42,597 bases of DNA from Klebsiella sp. WP3-W18-ESBL-02 (GCF_014168815.1 NZ_AP021975.1:1-42597), one strand, 5' to 3'. Counted from the first letter of the stretch, positions 16,810-23,678 are shown. Notes: a model not told the origin generated them from the sequence alone. A program made the numbers and translations.

Positions 16810-17292
16810 ATGAATATTAAAATCAATGATGGTATTACAGGCGAGATCTTAGTGTTGAATCAAACAACGTTTAACAATGATGTGGATACTATACAGTTAA
16901 GAATGACACCAGAGTTTTTATCCCTTATCAAAAGACATTGTTCCGGTGCTATCGATGTGTCTATATCAGCTTTATTAGATTATGGAATCAAAAAAATATT
17001 AGATGAAAATATTTCAATCTCAATACAACAAATTGAGAAACAAATCGTAATTGAATCAGTTAAGCGTGATAGTAGCATTATTCCATTTACAACGGTTAAC
17101 TATAGAGCATCAAGAAAAGACACACGCCCCGTATTCGTGAGATTGTGTAAAGATCTAAAATATAGGTTAAAAGAAATATCTCCCACTAAATATACACTTT
17201 CAGCAATTGGTATAATAAAGTATTCGATTGATACCTTGCTTAGAAACAATCAGTGTCTGATAATTAAAAGTGAGGCCGTTTATGAAAAATAA
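16810..17292 (+). CDS. Putative tandem ribbon-helix-helix regulator (160 aa)
   Basis: Two segments have RHH spacing. The first (about residues 27-68) has a strand TIQLRMT and helices around PEFLSLIKRHC and ISALLDYGIKKILD. The second (about 108-150) has a strand PVFVRL and helices around KDLKYRLKEIS and SAIGIIKYSIDTLL. A protein with two RHH units in one chain could bind DNA as a monomer or build a tetramer. GAGG precedes the ATG. Its last 11 nt overlap the next gene, which implies translational coupling. It is a candidate regulator of the divergent dotA/16244 promoters. The RHH reading is by pattern only. Confidence 0.5.
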   Translation: MNIKINDGITGEILVLNQTTFNNDVDTIQLRMTPEFLSLIKRHCSGAIDVSISALLDYGIKKILDENISISIQQIEKQIVIESVKRDSSIIPFTTVNYRASRKDTRPVFVRLCKDLKYRLKEISPTKYTLSAIGIIKYSIDTLLRNNQCLIIKSEAVYEK

Positions 17293-17770
17293 AAACATTG
17301 AATTTATGCTTAATGCTATTCTTTTTGCTAAGTTTCTTTTATATCAGGATGAGTTCACAAATGAAGAGCTTGAACGTAGTGAAGATGTTCGAAACATAAA
17401 AGAGCTTTTCGTATTTAAAAATAAAGAATGGATTAATGACATTAATACAATAAGAATAAAGGATATTAACAAAGATATTCATATATCATCAACATACATC
17501 ATGTCATTAGATGGAGTGGGTTATTATGCTTATTCTAATAAGTCAGAGGATGAGTTATACCAATATTTAGTTAATGACTTATGCGATCATTATATCGCTG
17601 TAAGTGAAATGTCATTGGAAGACATAGAAGGTGCTTTAGAAGCAATTGAAGAGGATTTGTTTGATATATACAGAAGCAATCTGTCTTTAGCCAACAAAAT
17701 GATTTTAGATGTTTCAAACAGATTTAAAATCAAACCAGATTTCAAAAGGCCATTACTCACCATTGTTTAA
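17282..17770 (+). CDS. Hypothetical protein (162 aa)
   Basis: Unrecognised soluble, acidic and mostly helical protein. A GTG at 17270 is in frame, but the ATG at 17282 has GAGG at a good distance and overlaps the end of the preceding gene, so I prefer it. It is last in the operon and followed by a terminator at 17770-17794. Confidence 0.65.
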   Translation: MKNKNIEFMLNAILFAKFLLYQDEFTNEELERSEDVRNIKELFVFKNKEWINDINTIRIKDINKDIHISSTYIMSLDGVGYYAYSNKSEDELYQYLVNDLCDHYIAVSEMSLEDIEGALEAIEEDLFDIYRSNLSLANKMILDVSNRFKIKPDFKRPLLTIV

Positions 17771-17794
17771 AAGGGGTTTAACAGCCCTTTTTTA
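17770..17794 (+). terminator. Terminator of operon 16244-17770
   Basis: AAAGGG (17770-17775) / CCCTTT (17785-17790) with seven T in the tail. Confidence 0.7.
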
Positions 17795-17823
17795 TTGTTC
17801 AGTGTTTTATGGTGTGCTATGTT
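17795..17823 (+). promoter_or_regulatory. hns promoter
   Basis: TTGTTC (17795-17800), 17 bp, TATGTT (17818-17823), 35 bp before the start codon. Confidence 0.5.
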
Positions 17824-17857
17824 TACCTTCTAACTTAAATGTTGAAAAGGATAAAAC

Positions 17858-18304
17858 ATGAGCGCATTAGGGCATTTTAATAACATTCGCACTATCAGAA
17901 AAGAAGCCCATGAGATGGGCTATGACACCTTCCTTGAGTTCGCTGAAAAGGTTCAAACCGTTAAGGATGAGTTCCTAAAAGAAGCAGAAGAGGAAAAAGC
18001 GAAACAGGCACTGGTAGAAGAGAAGCTGAAGGCTACTACTGAACTTCTCCAGTCTGAGGGCTTTGAAGTAAGCCTTGAGGCCGTCAGAGCGCTTCTGTTA
18101 GGTCAAATTGATACTCCTGCCCCTACTGGCAAGGGTAAAGGTGGTAAAGGCGTTAAACGTGGTTCTGTTGAGCCAAAATATGCGTTCACTGTAGAGGGTG
18201 AAGAACAGACGTGGACAGGCCGTGGACGTATGCCGTTAGCACTGAAAGAACTGATTGAGAAGGGCGAAGAGCTGGAAAGCTTCCTGATCAAGAAAGAAGA
18301 CTAA
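17858..18304 (+). CDS. hns: H-NS family nucleoid protein
   Basis: A 148-aa protein with the full H-NS layout. The N-terminal dimerisation helices contain LGHFNNIRTIRKEAHE, and a central coiled coil runs to about residue 65. A GKGKGGKG linker (91-98) leads to the C-terminal DNA-binding domain with TWTGRGRMP at 118-126, the minor-groove AT-hook-like loop. Plasmid H-NS proteins coat AT-rich plasmid DNA and blunt the fitness cost by supplementing the host pool; this plasmid is very AT-rich. The gene itself is more GC-rich than its neighbours. It has its own promoter and terminator. Confidence 0.92.
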   Translation: MSALGHFNNIRTIRKEAHEMGYDTFLEFAEKVQTVKDEFLKEAEEEKAKQALVEEKLKATTELLQSEGFEVSLEAVRALLLGQIDTPAPTGKGKGGKGVKRGSVEPKYAFTVEGEEQTWTGRGRMPLALKELIEKGEELESFLIKKED

Positions 18305-18325
18305 AAACAATACCAGAGAAAAACC

Positions 18326-18352
18326 AAGCCCCTTGATAGGGGCTTTTATTTT
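18326..18352 (+). terminator. Terminator after hns
   Basis: AAGCCCC (18326-18332) / GGGGCTT (18339-18345) followed by TTATTTT. Convergent with the minus-strand gene ending at 18357, which it may also serve. Confidence 0.8.
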
Positions 18353-18356
18353 GGAT

Positions 18357-18551
18357 TCACTGATTGCCATCTTTATTAAGTTGTTTTACTGCTTTAAATG
18401 CCTGATACCAAGCTGTTATTGTTCCTGCTGCGAATACTACCCCTGTATTTAAATACTCTGGATTAAAAGTAGTCCACACAAGAGCACCACAACCAGCGAA
18501 TACCAATGCTATATAAGTCCATGCGTCTATAACTAAGTTTGTTCTATTCAT
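18357..18551 (-). CDS. Small two-helix membrane protein (64 aa)
   Basis: A 64-aa protein with two hydrophobic helices (about residues 10-27 and 36-52) and short polar ends, of the size and shape of a holin or small accessory membrane protein. GAGGAATAAATT precedes the ATG. It is last in the minus-strand pilin operon, 16 bp after the prepilin gene. No family recognised. Confidence 0.65.
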   Translation of the reverse strand: MNRTNLVIDAWTYIALVFAGCGALVWTTFNPEYLNTGVVFAAGTITAWYQAFKAVKQLNKDGNQ

Positions 18552-18567
18552 AATTTATTCCTCTCTA

Positions 18568-19107
18568 TTATTTGTCGTAAAAGTAAATTGTGACGGGTCT
18601 GCCGCCATAACCATCATCATTGTTGATACAGGCCGCTGTAAGTGTTGCCATGTTGAGATCCATACCGTTATCAGTGTTCTTCACTTCTGTAGACGCTACA
18701 ACTATCTTGAAGAAGCTTGAACCAGCCTGAGTGACGAACTTGGCACAGGCATCTACAGACACGTTCTCAAACCCTATGTAAAAGCTACCGTCATAGTAGG
18801 GTTCTATGAGAACGTTAGCGTTCCAGCTATCCCATATCTTGCCTTCATCTACCAAGTCTTCCGGCACTAACTTAGCCTTGATAACAGCATCTACTGAAAG
18901 CCCGGTGTAGTTTGCTGATCCTGCGTATAGGTTTTTAATCCCTGCGTTAAGAGTTCCTAAAATCTTTATGTCATTATCTATTTTTTGTCCTGCGCTGATT
19001 TTTGGGTAAATCATGAAAACACCCACTATCAACGCTGATATAATTCCAAATACTAATAACATTTCTAATAATGAGAATCCTTTTTTTCTGTTTAATGTTT
19101 TAATCAT
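18568..19107 (-). CDS. PilS-like type IVb prepilin (179 aa)
   Basis: A class III leader (MIKTLNRKKG, cleavage after G10) is followed by FSLLEMLLVFGIISALIVG, the pilin spine helix with the conserved glutamate at mature position 5. The globular part has two C-terminal cysteines (DACAKFV and LTAACIN) that would close the D-region disulfide, and ends in a strand (VTIYFYDK), as in PilS of IncI plasmids. A type IVb pilus needs a prepilin peptidase, ATPase and platform protein, and none is encoded in the window. GGAG precedes the ATG. Tandem paralogue of the gene at 19123. Confidence 0.85.
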   Translation of the reverse strand: MIKTLNRKKGFSLLEMLLVFGIISALIVGVFMIYPKISAGQKIDNDIKILGTLNAGIKNLYAGSANYTGLSVDAVIKAKLVPEDLVDEGKIWDSWNANVLIEPYYDGSFYIGFENVSVDACAKFVTQAGSSFFKIVVASTEVKNTDNGMDLNMATLTAACINNDDGYGGRPVTIYFYDK

Positions 19108-19122
19108 GTTGTTAACTCCACT

Positions 19123-19680
19123 TTATATGATTGAAGAAAATATAATCGTAGAGTTATCTTCTGAAAAACATGCTGCTGACGTAGCGGCTATATCTATGTT
19201 TTTACCTTCCTCCAGATTTTTTACTTGCGTTGAACCATTACCATTATAAACATCTATGATAACGAAGTTTCCTGATACTGCTGCTATGAGTTTAGAACAG
19301 TCAGAAGCTGGAACAGCGTCATAGATAATATTATACTTACCATGATTACCTGAATACTCTACCTGAACGTTCCCTTTCCACTCATTGATGAGTTTACCAT
19401 CTTGGATCATGTTATCAGGGGCGTTCTTAGAAGCTATGAAACTATCAGTATTCAAGTCCGATATTTTAGCCCTTCCACCATAAAGCGATTTAACACCTGC
19501 TTGGATGGCTGTTAAGTTTCTGCTTTCTCTATCGAGTCTTTGTGAAGCCTGAACTTTTGGAAATATCATAAATGCTGCTACTATCAATGCCGCTATAACA
19601 CCTAACACCAATAATAATTCTAATAATGAAAATCCTTTCTTGCTCTTTCTGTCTTTTAATAATCTAAAACTATTTATCAT
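19123..19680 (-). CDS. PilS-like type IVb prepilin (185 aa)
   Basis: A second prepilin. The leader ends KDRKSKKG, the mature spine starts FSLLELLLVLGVIAALIVA, and C-terminal cysteines lie in ASDCSKLIAA and TSAACFSED. It is similar in plan to the next gene but clearly diverged, so the two may be major and minor subunits or alternative subunits. The ATG at 19680 is chosen because AGGAGA lies 6 nt upstream; the ATG at 19686 is too close to it. The start overlaps the stop of the preceding gene, which suggests translational coupling. Confidence 0.85.
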   Translation of the reverse strand: MINSFRLLKDRKSKKGFSLLELLLVLGVIAALIVAAFMIFPKVQASQRLDRESRNLTAIQAGVKSLYGGRAKISDLNTDSFIASKNAPDNMIQDGKLINEWKGNVQVEYSGNHGKYNIIYDAVPASDCSKLIAAVSGNFVIIDVYNGNGSTQVKNLEEGKNIDIAATSAACFSEDNSTIIFSSII

Positions 19681-19682
19681 AA

Positions 19683-19994
19683 TCATTCTCCTTTGTTGTT
19701 TTGCTTGATGGTTTTACCATCATAGATACTGCCATCTTTTTTAAATATAAACGTAATAAACAAACCTATAAGAAATACAACACCTCCAACTCCTGTAATT
19801 ACAGTCATCTTAGCAATTACGTCTGTATTGAAATCGAAACCTAAAAAACCACCAAATAAAACACTGAAAGAACCGTATGTAATCATCCATATCCCTAATC
19901 TCATTATTACCATAGAGAATTCTCTAAGTTTTTTTCCGTTTTTGCTCTCAGTGTCATAAAGACTTCTAAAGAAACAATTTAATTTATCCATCAT
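19683..19994 (-). CDS. Small membrane protein (103 aa)
   Basis: A 103-aa protein with two membrane helices (about residues 28-50 and 60-82) and a basic C-terminus. The longer reading frame starts upstream at 20054, but the ATG at 19994 has AGAGG upstream and overlaps the stop of the 40-aa gene in a TAATATG context, so it is the likely start. It lies directly before the prepilin gene in the operon. It may be a membrane partner of the pilins. No family recognised. Confidence 0.65.
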   Translation of the reverse strand: MMDKLNCFFRSLYDTESKNGKKLREFSMVIMRLGIWMITYGSFSVLFGGFLGFDFNTDVIAKMTVITGVGGVVFLIGLFITFIFKKDGSIYDGKTIKQNNKGE

Positions 19995-19995
19995 A

Positions 19996-20118
19996 TTAAC
20001 CTCTACTTGTTTGATTGTTATTTTCTTTCTGTTTGTAAATGATACCGCCATCATTCAAAAACTCTTTAATAAACTCAGCCCATGTTTCAGCTTCCTTTTC
20101 TCTTGTCTCTGTTCCCAT
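19996..20118 (-). CDS. Short soluble protein (40 aa)
   Basis: A 40-codon gene starting MGTETREKEAETWAEF and ending NNNQTSRG. It has one of the best ribosome sites in the operon (GGAGG, 5 nt before the ATG). Its stop is followed at once by the start of the next gene. It is charged and helical with no membrane segment. The tight packing argues that it is translated. Function unknown. Confidence 0.6.
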   Translation of the reverse strand: MGTETREKEAETWAEFIKEFLNDGGIIYKQKENNNQTSRG

Positions 20119-20129
20119 AACTACCTCCT

Positions 20130-20423
20130 TTAAATATTCCAGTGTATATCTGCCTTAAAATTTTCCTTTGGTTCATTCACATAGGCTTTAAACGCTATAA
20201 CAGCTATGGCCTGATTGATGTAGCCGGATAACCTGTATGTTGCCTTAATCTGACTGAACCCATGTTTAACACTATCAGGAATGATTTTGCGTCTGCCTAA
20301 GCGTTCTATCAGGGCTAAGATGCTTTGTGCTCTCTCTCCTTCAATCAACGCCGCTTTTGCTATAAACTCATTACCATTATGTAAACCCAACCTCTTCAAC
20401 TCTCTTGTTATGTCTTTTTTCAT
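20130..20423 (-). CDS. Hypothetical protein (97 aa)
   Basis: A basic, helical protein of 97 aa starting MKKDITRELKRLGLHNG. A KRLGLHNGNEFIAKAALI segment and a later SGYINQAIAVIAFKAYV helix give no family I can name. The start overlaps the end of the upstream gene, so they are coupled. Soluble, inside an operon otherwise made of membrane proteins and pilins; a regulator or assembly factor is possible. Confidence 0.6.
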   Translation of the reverse strand: MKKDITRELKRLGLHNGNEFIAKAALIEGERAQSILALIERLGRRKIIPDSVKHGFSQIKATYRLSGYINQAIAVIAFKAYVNEPKENFKADIHWNI

Positions 20424-20719
20424 TTTTTCATTCCCAAATATGATTTAGCTAAATCAAGATGATCTGATAGAATGCTTAGTCTTTCTTCTCTATGTTCATC
20501 TACGATACATCCTATTAGCAATAACCCAACAAACCAACTAAACATTCTATGAAGATTTATTAAAATAACAAATGACCCGATTCCAATTAAAACTTGCGAA
20601 AAGATGTTTATACCTAATAATGATGACAAACCAACTGCTAATACCACCATTAACCAACCGAGAATGAATATCTTTATTCCAAATAATTTATCTGTACTGT
20701 CATTGATTTTGTTTTTCAT
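20420..20719 (-). CDS. Small membrane protein (99 aa)
   Basis: A 99-aa protein with three hydrophobic segments (about residues 13-32, 35-53 and 58-72). AAGGGG precedes the ATG. Its start overlaps the previous stop (ATGA) and its end overlaps the next start, so it is a tightly packed operon member. No family recognised. Confidence 0.65.
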   Translation of the reverse strand: MKNKINDSTDKLFGIKIFILGWLMVVLAVGLSSLLGINIFSQVLIGIGSFVILINLHRMFSWFVGLLLIGCIVDEHREERLSILSDHLDLAKSYLGMKK

Positions 20720-20925
20720 AATTTACCCCTTACATTTTGATTGGTTCCAAACTCATTTAATATTTCATTCCTGTATGCGACTATCGTTAAAAGCCCAATC
20801 ACAACAGAAGCTATCCAGTAGCTAAGAGTGTTTTCAACCTTCAACATGCTTAGAAAACCAATAACAGCACATATATTAAAAATCATCATTCCTGCGATAC
20901 TGAAAACAAACTTAGCCTTTTTCAT
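20716..20925 (-). CDS. Small two-helix membrane protein (69 aa)
   Basis: A 69-aa protein with helices at about residues 6-25 and 32-50 and a polar C-terminus with NQNVRGKL. AAGGAGAAATAA precedes the ATG. It lies 10 bp after the ankyrin gene and overlaps the next gene by 4 nt. Confidence 0.65.
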   Translation of the reverse strand: MKKAKFVFSIAGMMIFNICAVIGFLSMLKVENTLSYWIASVVIGLLTIVAYRNEILNEFGTNQNVRGKL

Positions 20926-20935
20926 TTATTTCTCC

Positions 20936-21463
20936 TTATGCTGCGTATCTTTTTTGTTCTTTATGACTTATTTCTATCCCGGCATCCATTAAAACACTCA
21001 TCATGTTTCTGTCATTTAATAAGTGAGCGTAATATAAAGCGGTATGACCAAGTTTAGATTTATTGTTTATGTTTATACCTGATTTGATTAACATCCTTGC
21101 TTTAGACGTATCAGCAGTGTATAGCGCATTCATGTTATTGTTGTTTACTGCGTTAATATCAGCGCCTTTATTCAATAACAACCATGTGCTGTTAAAATCA
21201 CTAAAGAACAATGCTGTATTACCGAAGTTATCCTTATGGTTTACGTCTATACCAGCTTTTATTAAAAGTTCAGCTATTTCAAAACTTGCCCCGAACAAAG
21301 CTGTTTTACCATTTTCATCTGTAGTGTTTATTTCAGAAGTTCCCGCAAAGTGAATGTAAGACTTAACAGTTTCAACGTCATTAGAAAATAGCATTCTGTT
21401 TCTGCTTGAGAATATACCTCTGTTTCTTATACTCTGCATTCTTGTATTAAAAGTGTTTTTCAT
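20936..21463 (-). CDS. Ankyrin-repeat protein (175 aa), first gene of pilin operon
   Basis: About four ankyrin repeats from residue 40 to 165: GKTALFGASFEIAELLIKAG, then DVNHKDNFGNTALFF, ADINAVNNNNMNALY, and ININNKSKLGHTALYY. It resembles the repeat protein at 1059-1565 more than the two at 101-939. AAGGAATAAACATT precedes the ATG, the common start context here. The promoter (TTGACT, 16 bp, TATAAC at 21500-21527) is a member of a repeated promoter family. It heads the operon that also encodes the two prepilins. Confidence 0.8.
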   Translation of the reverse strand: MKNTFNTRMQSIRNRGIFSSRNRMLFSNDVETVKSYIHFAGTSEINTTDENGKTALFGASFEIAELLIKAGIDVNHKDNFGNTALFFSDFNSTWLLLNKGADINAVNNNNMNALYTADTSKARMLIKSGININNKSKLGHTALYYAHLLNDRNMMSVLMDAGIEISHKEQKRYAA

Positions 21464-21499
21464 AATGTTTATTCCTTATATTTAAATGTTTATAGTTAA

Positions 21500-21539
21500 G
21501 TTATATTCGATTTTAAATATAAGTCAATCTATATTGAGA
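21500..21539 (-). promoter_or_regulatory. Repeated promoter, copy 1 (ankyrin/pilin operon)
   Basis: Minus strand: TTGACT (21527-21522), 16 bp, TATAAC (21505-21500). Positions 21509-21539 are identical over 31 bp to 30756-30786 and similar to about 37593-37622, so several operons share one control sequence. Confidence 0.65.
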
Positions 21540-21557
21540 AAATAAATTAAAATAAAT

Positions 21558-21586
21558 TTGACTTTTATTTATATTAATTAGATATT
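21558..21586 (+). promoter_or_regulatory. Possible promoter of candidate small RNA 2
   Basis: TTGACT (21558-21563), 17 bp, GATATT (21581-21586). It points into a gene-free stretch that ends at a terminator. Confidence 0.35.
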
Positions 21587-21592
21587 GATTAA

Positions 21593-21686
21593 GAGAGTTA
21601 AGTATATTAACTATTCATTCATAATGTTTCTGTTTATTTGTTTTCGGTTAGTGTTATTAAAGCGTCCTTCGGGGCGCTTTTCTTTT
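21593..21686 (+). ncRNA. Candidate small RNA 2
   Basis: Most of the 331-bp gene-free stretch 21464-21794. A predicted transcript of about 94 nt runs from the promoter at 21558-21586 to the terminator at 21659-21686. It contains TTCATAATGTTT (21618-21629), antisense to the ACATTATGAA start context of genes such as 20936-21463, 27895-28590 and 37048-37527, and shares CTATTC...ATAATGT with candidate small RNA 1. There is no ORF with a ribosome site on either strand. Confidence 0.35.
21659..21686 (+). terminator. Orphan plus-strand terminator with UUCG loop
   Basis: An 8-pair stem (21660-21667 with 21672-21679, one G-T pair) is closed by a C-TTCG-G tetraloop and followed by TTTCTTTT. No plus-strand gene lies upstream. 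Confidence 0.75.
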
Positions 21687-21794
21687 ATATATACTCCGTT
21701 CGTCGGAACATAAACAAAAAGTATAATATATATTTGATTTTTACTTTATATTGAAGTATCTATTAACTATAACCAAATAAAAAAGGAAAAAATT

Positions 21795-22451
21795 ATGAAT
21801 ATATTTAATAGCTTTAAAACAATCAAAGAGAAAGTCTACGTTAAATACTCCAAGAACAAAGAGATGATTGAATTCTTTTTAGTATTGATAGTTGCTGCTT
21901 TGTTTATTACAAACCTATTCGACAAATCACTAATTGAAGATAACATAAAGCCTACAGTAAGTATTGAACAGCCTTTAGTTGTTTCTTATCCTCACATAAA
22001 CGAAAACAACTATAAAGAAAAACTAAAAACATATCTTGAAGATTTTTACCCTACCTTAGATAAAATAGAAGATGTGAATCTCAAAAACGGTATAGAACAA
22101 TCTAATAATGAATATCTAAAAATCTATACCGATATAGAATCATTAAGGATGAAAAGACTTTCTTGCGATAGTTTATTTAAAACAAAAAACATCATTACGT
22201 GTTATCACACTTATGATGGAAACGACAAAGAACTTTCCTTAAAAGTTCAGAAATGGGTAAACAAAAGAATAGATCTTGCTAAACAATGGTATTTAATCAA
22301 TAAAGATAATAAGTTTGATATTAACTACGTTGTTGTGAGAGGGGATTTTAAAAGATACTATCTTGGTATCAAAAGTGAACCAAAGCCAAACGTGTATTCA
22401 AAAATGCTATTTACTATGCTCGATAATATTGTTGAAAAGTTTACCAAATAA
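21795..22451 (+). CDS. Single-pass membrane protein with periplasmic domain (218 aa)
   Basis: A basic N-terminal region is followed by one membrane helix (about residues 26-43, IEFFLVLIVAALFITNLF) and then about 170 residues that should lie in the periplasm, with two cysteines (near 126 and 136) that could form a disulfide. AAAAAAGGAAAAAATT precedes the ATG. It is alone on the plus strand and convergent with the toxin-antitoxin operon. No family recognised. The topology suits a pilus or envelope accessory protein. Confidence 0.65.
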   Translation: MNIFNSFKTIKEKVYVKYSKNKEMIEFFLVLIVAALFITNLFDKSLIEDNIKPTVSIEQPLVVSYPHINENNYKEKLKTYLEDFYPTLDKIEDVNLKNGIEQSNNEYLKIYTDIESLRMKRLSCDSLFKTKNIITCYHTYDGNDKELSLKVQKWVNKRIDLAKQWYLINKDNKFDINYVVVRGDFKRYYLGIKSEPKPNVYSKMLFTMLDNIVEKFTK

Positions 22452-22452
22452 A

Positions 22453-22481
22453 AAAAGCCCCATTAAGGGGCTTTAGTTTTT
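22453..22481. terminator. Bidirectional terminator
   Basis: AAAGCCCC (22454-22461) / GGGGCTTT (22467-22474) between convergent genes. T-rich on both strands. Confidence 0.8.
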
Positions 22482-22603
22482 CCATCTTCTTTAGTTTTAT
22501 CAGGTTTTGGAAGTCTGGTTATCCGGGAAGGTTTCAATTCACCTTTCGAGATTTTTACGGCTTCCTCTGCTGACTTCAACAACTCTTCAAAGAACTTGCT
22601 CAT
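22463..22603 (-). CDS. Short protein resembling the N-terminus of an HTH antitoxin (46 aa)
   Basis: A 46-aa protein starting MSKFFEELLKSAEEAVKISKGELKPSR. This pattern resembles the first 30 residues of HigA/XRE-type antitoxins (a LIEaxxEaxxIxxGexxPxR helix), but the HTH domain that should follow is missing and the chain ends in a lysine-rich tail. The ATG at 22603 is used because the longer frame runs back into yafQ. It is third gene after dinJ-yafQ. It could be a truncated antitoxin or a small regulator. Confidence 0.5.
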   Translation of the reverse strand: MSKFFEELLKSAEEAVKISKGELKPSRITRLPKPDKTKEDGKTKAP

Positions 22604-22619
22604 AATGATTACCGATCCA

Positions 22620-22895
22620 TCAAAACAGGTCTGAATGTGTTCCGGTTCGCTCAAAGCGTAGGACTTCATCAGTTATCTTGTAGATGAGTAGCCAGTCTGG
22701 TTCTATGTGAGCATCCCTATAGCCTTTGTAGTTCCCCTGTAGTGGGTGATCTTTGTAGACTTGAGGCAATGGCAAGGCATCATTGATTAACAGCGTCATA
22801 AGGGCTTTAAGCTTGCTCATGTCTTTATGACGCTTCTGAGCCTTCTTCACATCTTTCTGGAACTGGCCTGAGTATTCAATCGTCCTTGTGGTCAT
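22620..22895 (-). CDS. yafQ: YafQ-family mRNA interferase toxin
   Basis: A 91-aa RelE-superfamily toxin of the YafQ branch: SGQFQKDVKKAQKRHKDMSK at the N-terminus, then LPQVYKDHPLQGNYKGYRDAH, IEPDWLLIYKI and the C-terminal RTGTHSDLF. These hold the H-W-L-Y-R and THSDLF features of YafQ, which cuts mRNA on the ribosome; H87 of the THSDLF end matches the catalytic histidine. It starts right after the dinJ stop, as in the chromosomal dinJ-yafQ operon. Stabilises the plasmid by killing or arresting cells that lose it. Confidence 0.92.
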   Translation of the reverse strand: MTTRTIEYSGQFQKDVKKAQKRHKDMSKLKALMTLLINDALPLPQVYKDHPLQGNYKGYRDAHIEPDWLLIYKITDEVLRFERTGTHSDLF

Positions 22896-22898
22896 TTA

Positions 22899-23159
22899 TC
22901 AGATACCAAGCTGATTAAACAGATCATCAGCATCTTTAGCTGTATGAACGTCTACGCCTTTCTCACTGTTAGCGATGGTATTAGCAGTAAGCTCGTTAGG
23001 AACACGCATATCGAACGGCAGAGCCTTTTCTTTGGCTACCTTAGTCAGAGTGATACGAACCAGATCGGAAACGGTTAAACCCATTCCGGCAAGCACTACT
23101 GCAGCTTCATTTTTCAGTGTTTCATCTATACGAGCACGAACAAATGCATTTGCGGCCAT
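22899..23159 (-). CDS. dinJ: DinJ-family antitoxin
   Basis: An 86-aa RelB/DinJ antitoxin. An N-terminal RHH (FVRARIDETLKNEAAVVLAGMGLTVSD) is followed by LVRITLTKVAKEKALPFDMRVPN, the DinJ signature, then a C-terminal toxin-binding tail. AAGGAGG precedes the ATG. Its promoter is a near copy of the one in front of the 85-aa telomere gene, and a palindrome element of the par family lies just beyond it at the edge of the telomere repeat. Confidence 0.93.
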   Translation of the reverse strand: MAANAFVRARIDETLKNEAAVVLAGMGLTVSDLVRITLTKVAKEKALPFDMRVPNELTANTIANSEKGVDVHTAKDADDLFNQLGI

Positions 23160-23206
23160 TTTGAACCTCCTTTTGGTTAATGGTTATACTGTAGCTCACA
23201 TGAGCA

Positions 23207-23219
23207 ACAAAAACAAGTA
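23207..23219. repeat. Decayed edge of terminal repeat (left)
   Basis: Bases 23207-23219 still match 25346-25358 in inverted orientation at 11 of 13 positions, then identity stops. The repeat boundary is 48 bp upstream of dinJ. Confidence 0.6.
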
Positions 23220-23245
23220 GTATATACTGATATAGACTATACTCT
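23218..23245. promoter_or_regulatory. Palindrome element at left repeat edge, near dinJ
   Basis: AGTATATACTGATATAGACTATACT. Member of the 15-bp palindrome family, placed just upstream of the dinJ promoter. Confidence 0.55.
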
Positions 23246-23371
23246 CTGTGTTGAAATCTGGCGTAGAACTAAGGTAATCAGGCACATCAGGGAAAAAGTA
23301 GAAGTATAACCAAAAGGCGAGTTTACCTTATGCCGGAGCTGGAACCATAATGGCAGACCAGAAGATAACAG

Positions 23372-23401
23372 AGTATAGATTAGTATAATATAGTCTATAC
23401 T
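23372..23401. promoter_or_regulatory. Palindrome element after the 85-aa gene (left)
   Basis: AGTATAGATT followed by a spread palindrome AGTATAATATAGTCTATACT, 20 bp beyond the stop codon of the 85-aa gene. Confidence 0.5.
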
Positions 23402-23420
23402 CTTTGTTTTTGGTAGGGCG

Positions 23421-23678
23421 TTAGCCCTTCAGCACCTTTCCGGCCTTTACCAGTTCCTTTATGGTGGCTTCTGAAAGGATGGCATCATGAGGAAGGGCAG
23501 AGTAGATGTTTCCAACTTTCCAGTGTCCGGGCTGTTCGGTTGGTTTCAGGATCACCACTGGTTCAGAGTCTTGCCCCTTTTCATAAATCCAGATTGCTTC
23601 TGGCAGGGTTTCATTTTCCATCTCAAAATCAGCTACTTCAACGTCGAAGTGTTTAGACAGTAGGGTAATCAGTTTCAT
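23421..23678 (-). CDS. Telomere-encoded 85-aa protein, left copy
   Basis: A small soluble acidic protein (MKLITLLSKHFDVEVADFE...), identical to the gene at 24887-25144 because it lies in the terminal repeat. It is read outward from the telomere. AGGAAGC precedes the ATG. The promoter fits TTGCTA, 18 bp, TACAAT, with a palindrome element just upstream. No family recognised. Being the only gene duplicated at both ends, and linked to the par/TA control sites, it may serve telomere or copy control. That role is inference. Confidence 0.7.
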   Translation of the reverse strand: MKLITLLSKHFDVEVADFEMENETLPEAIWIYEKGQDSEPVVILKPTEQPGHWKVGNIYSALPHDAILSEATIKELVKAGKVLKG

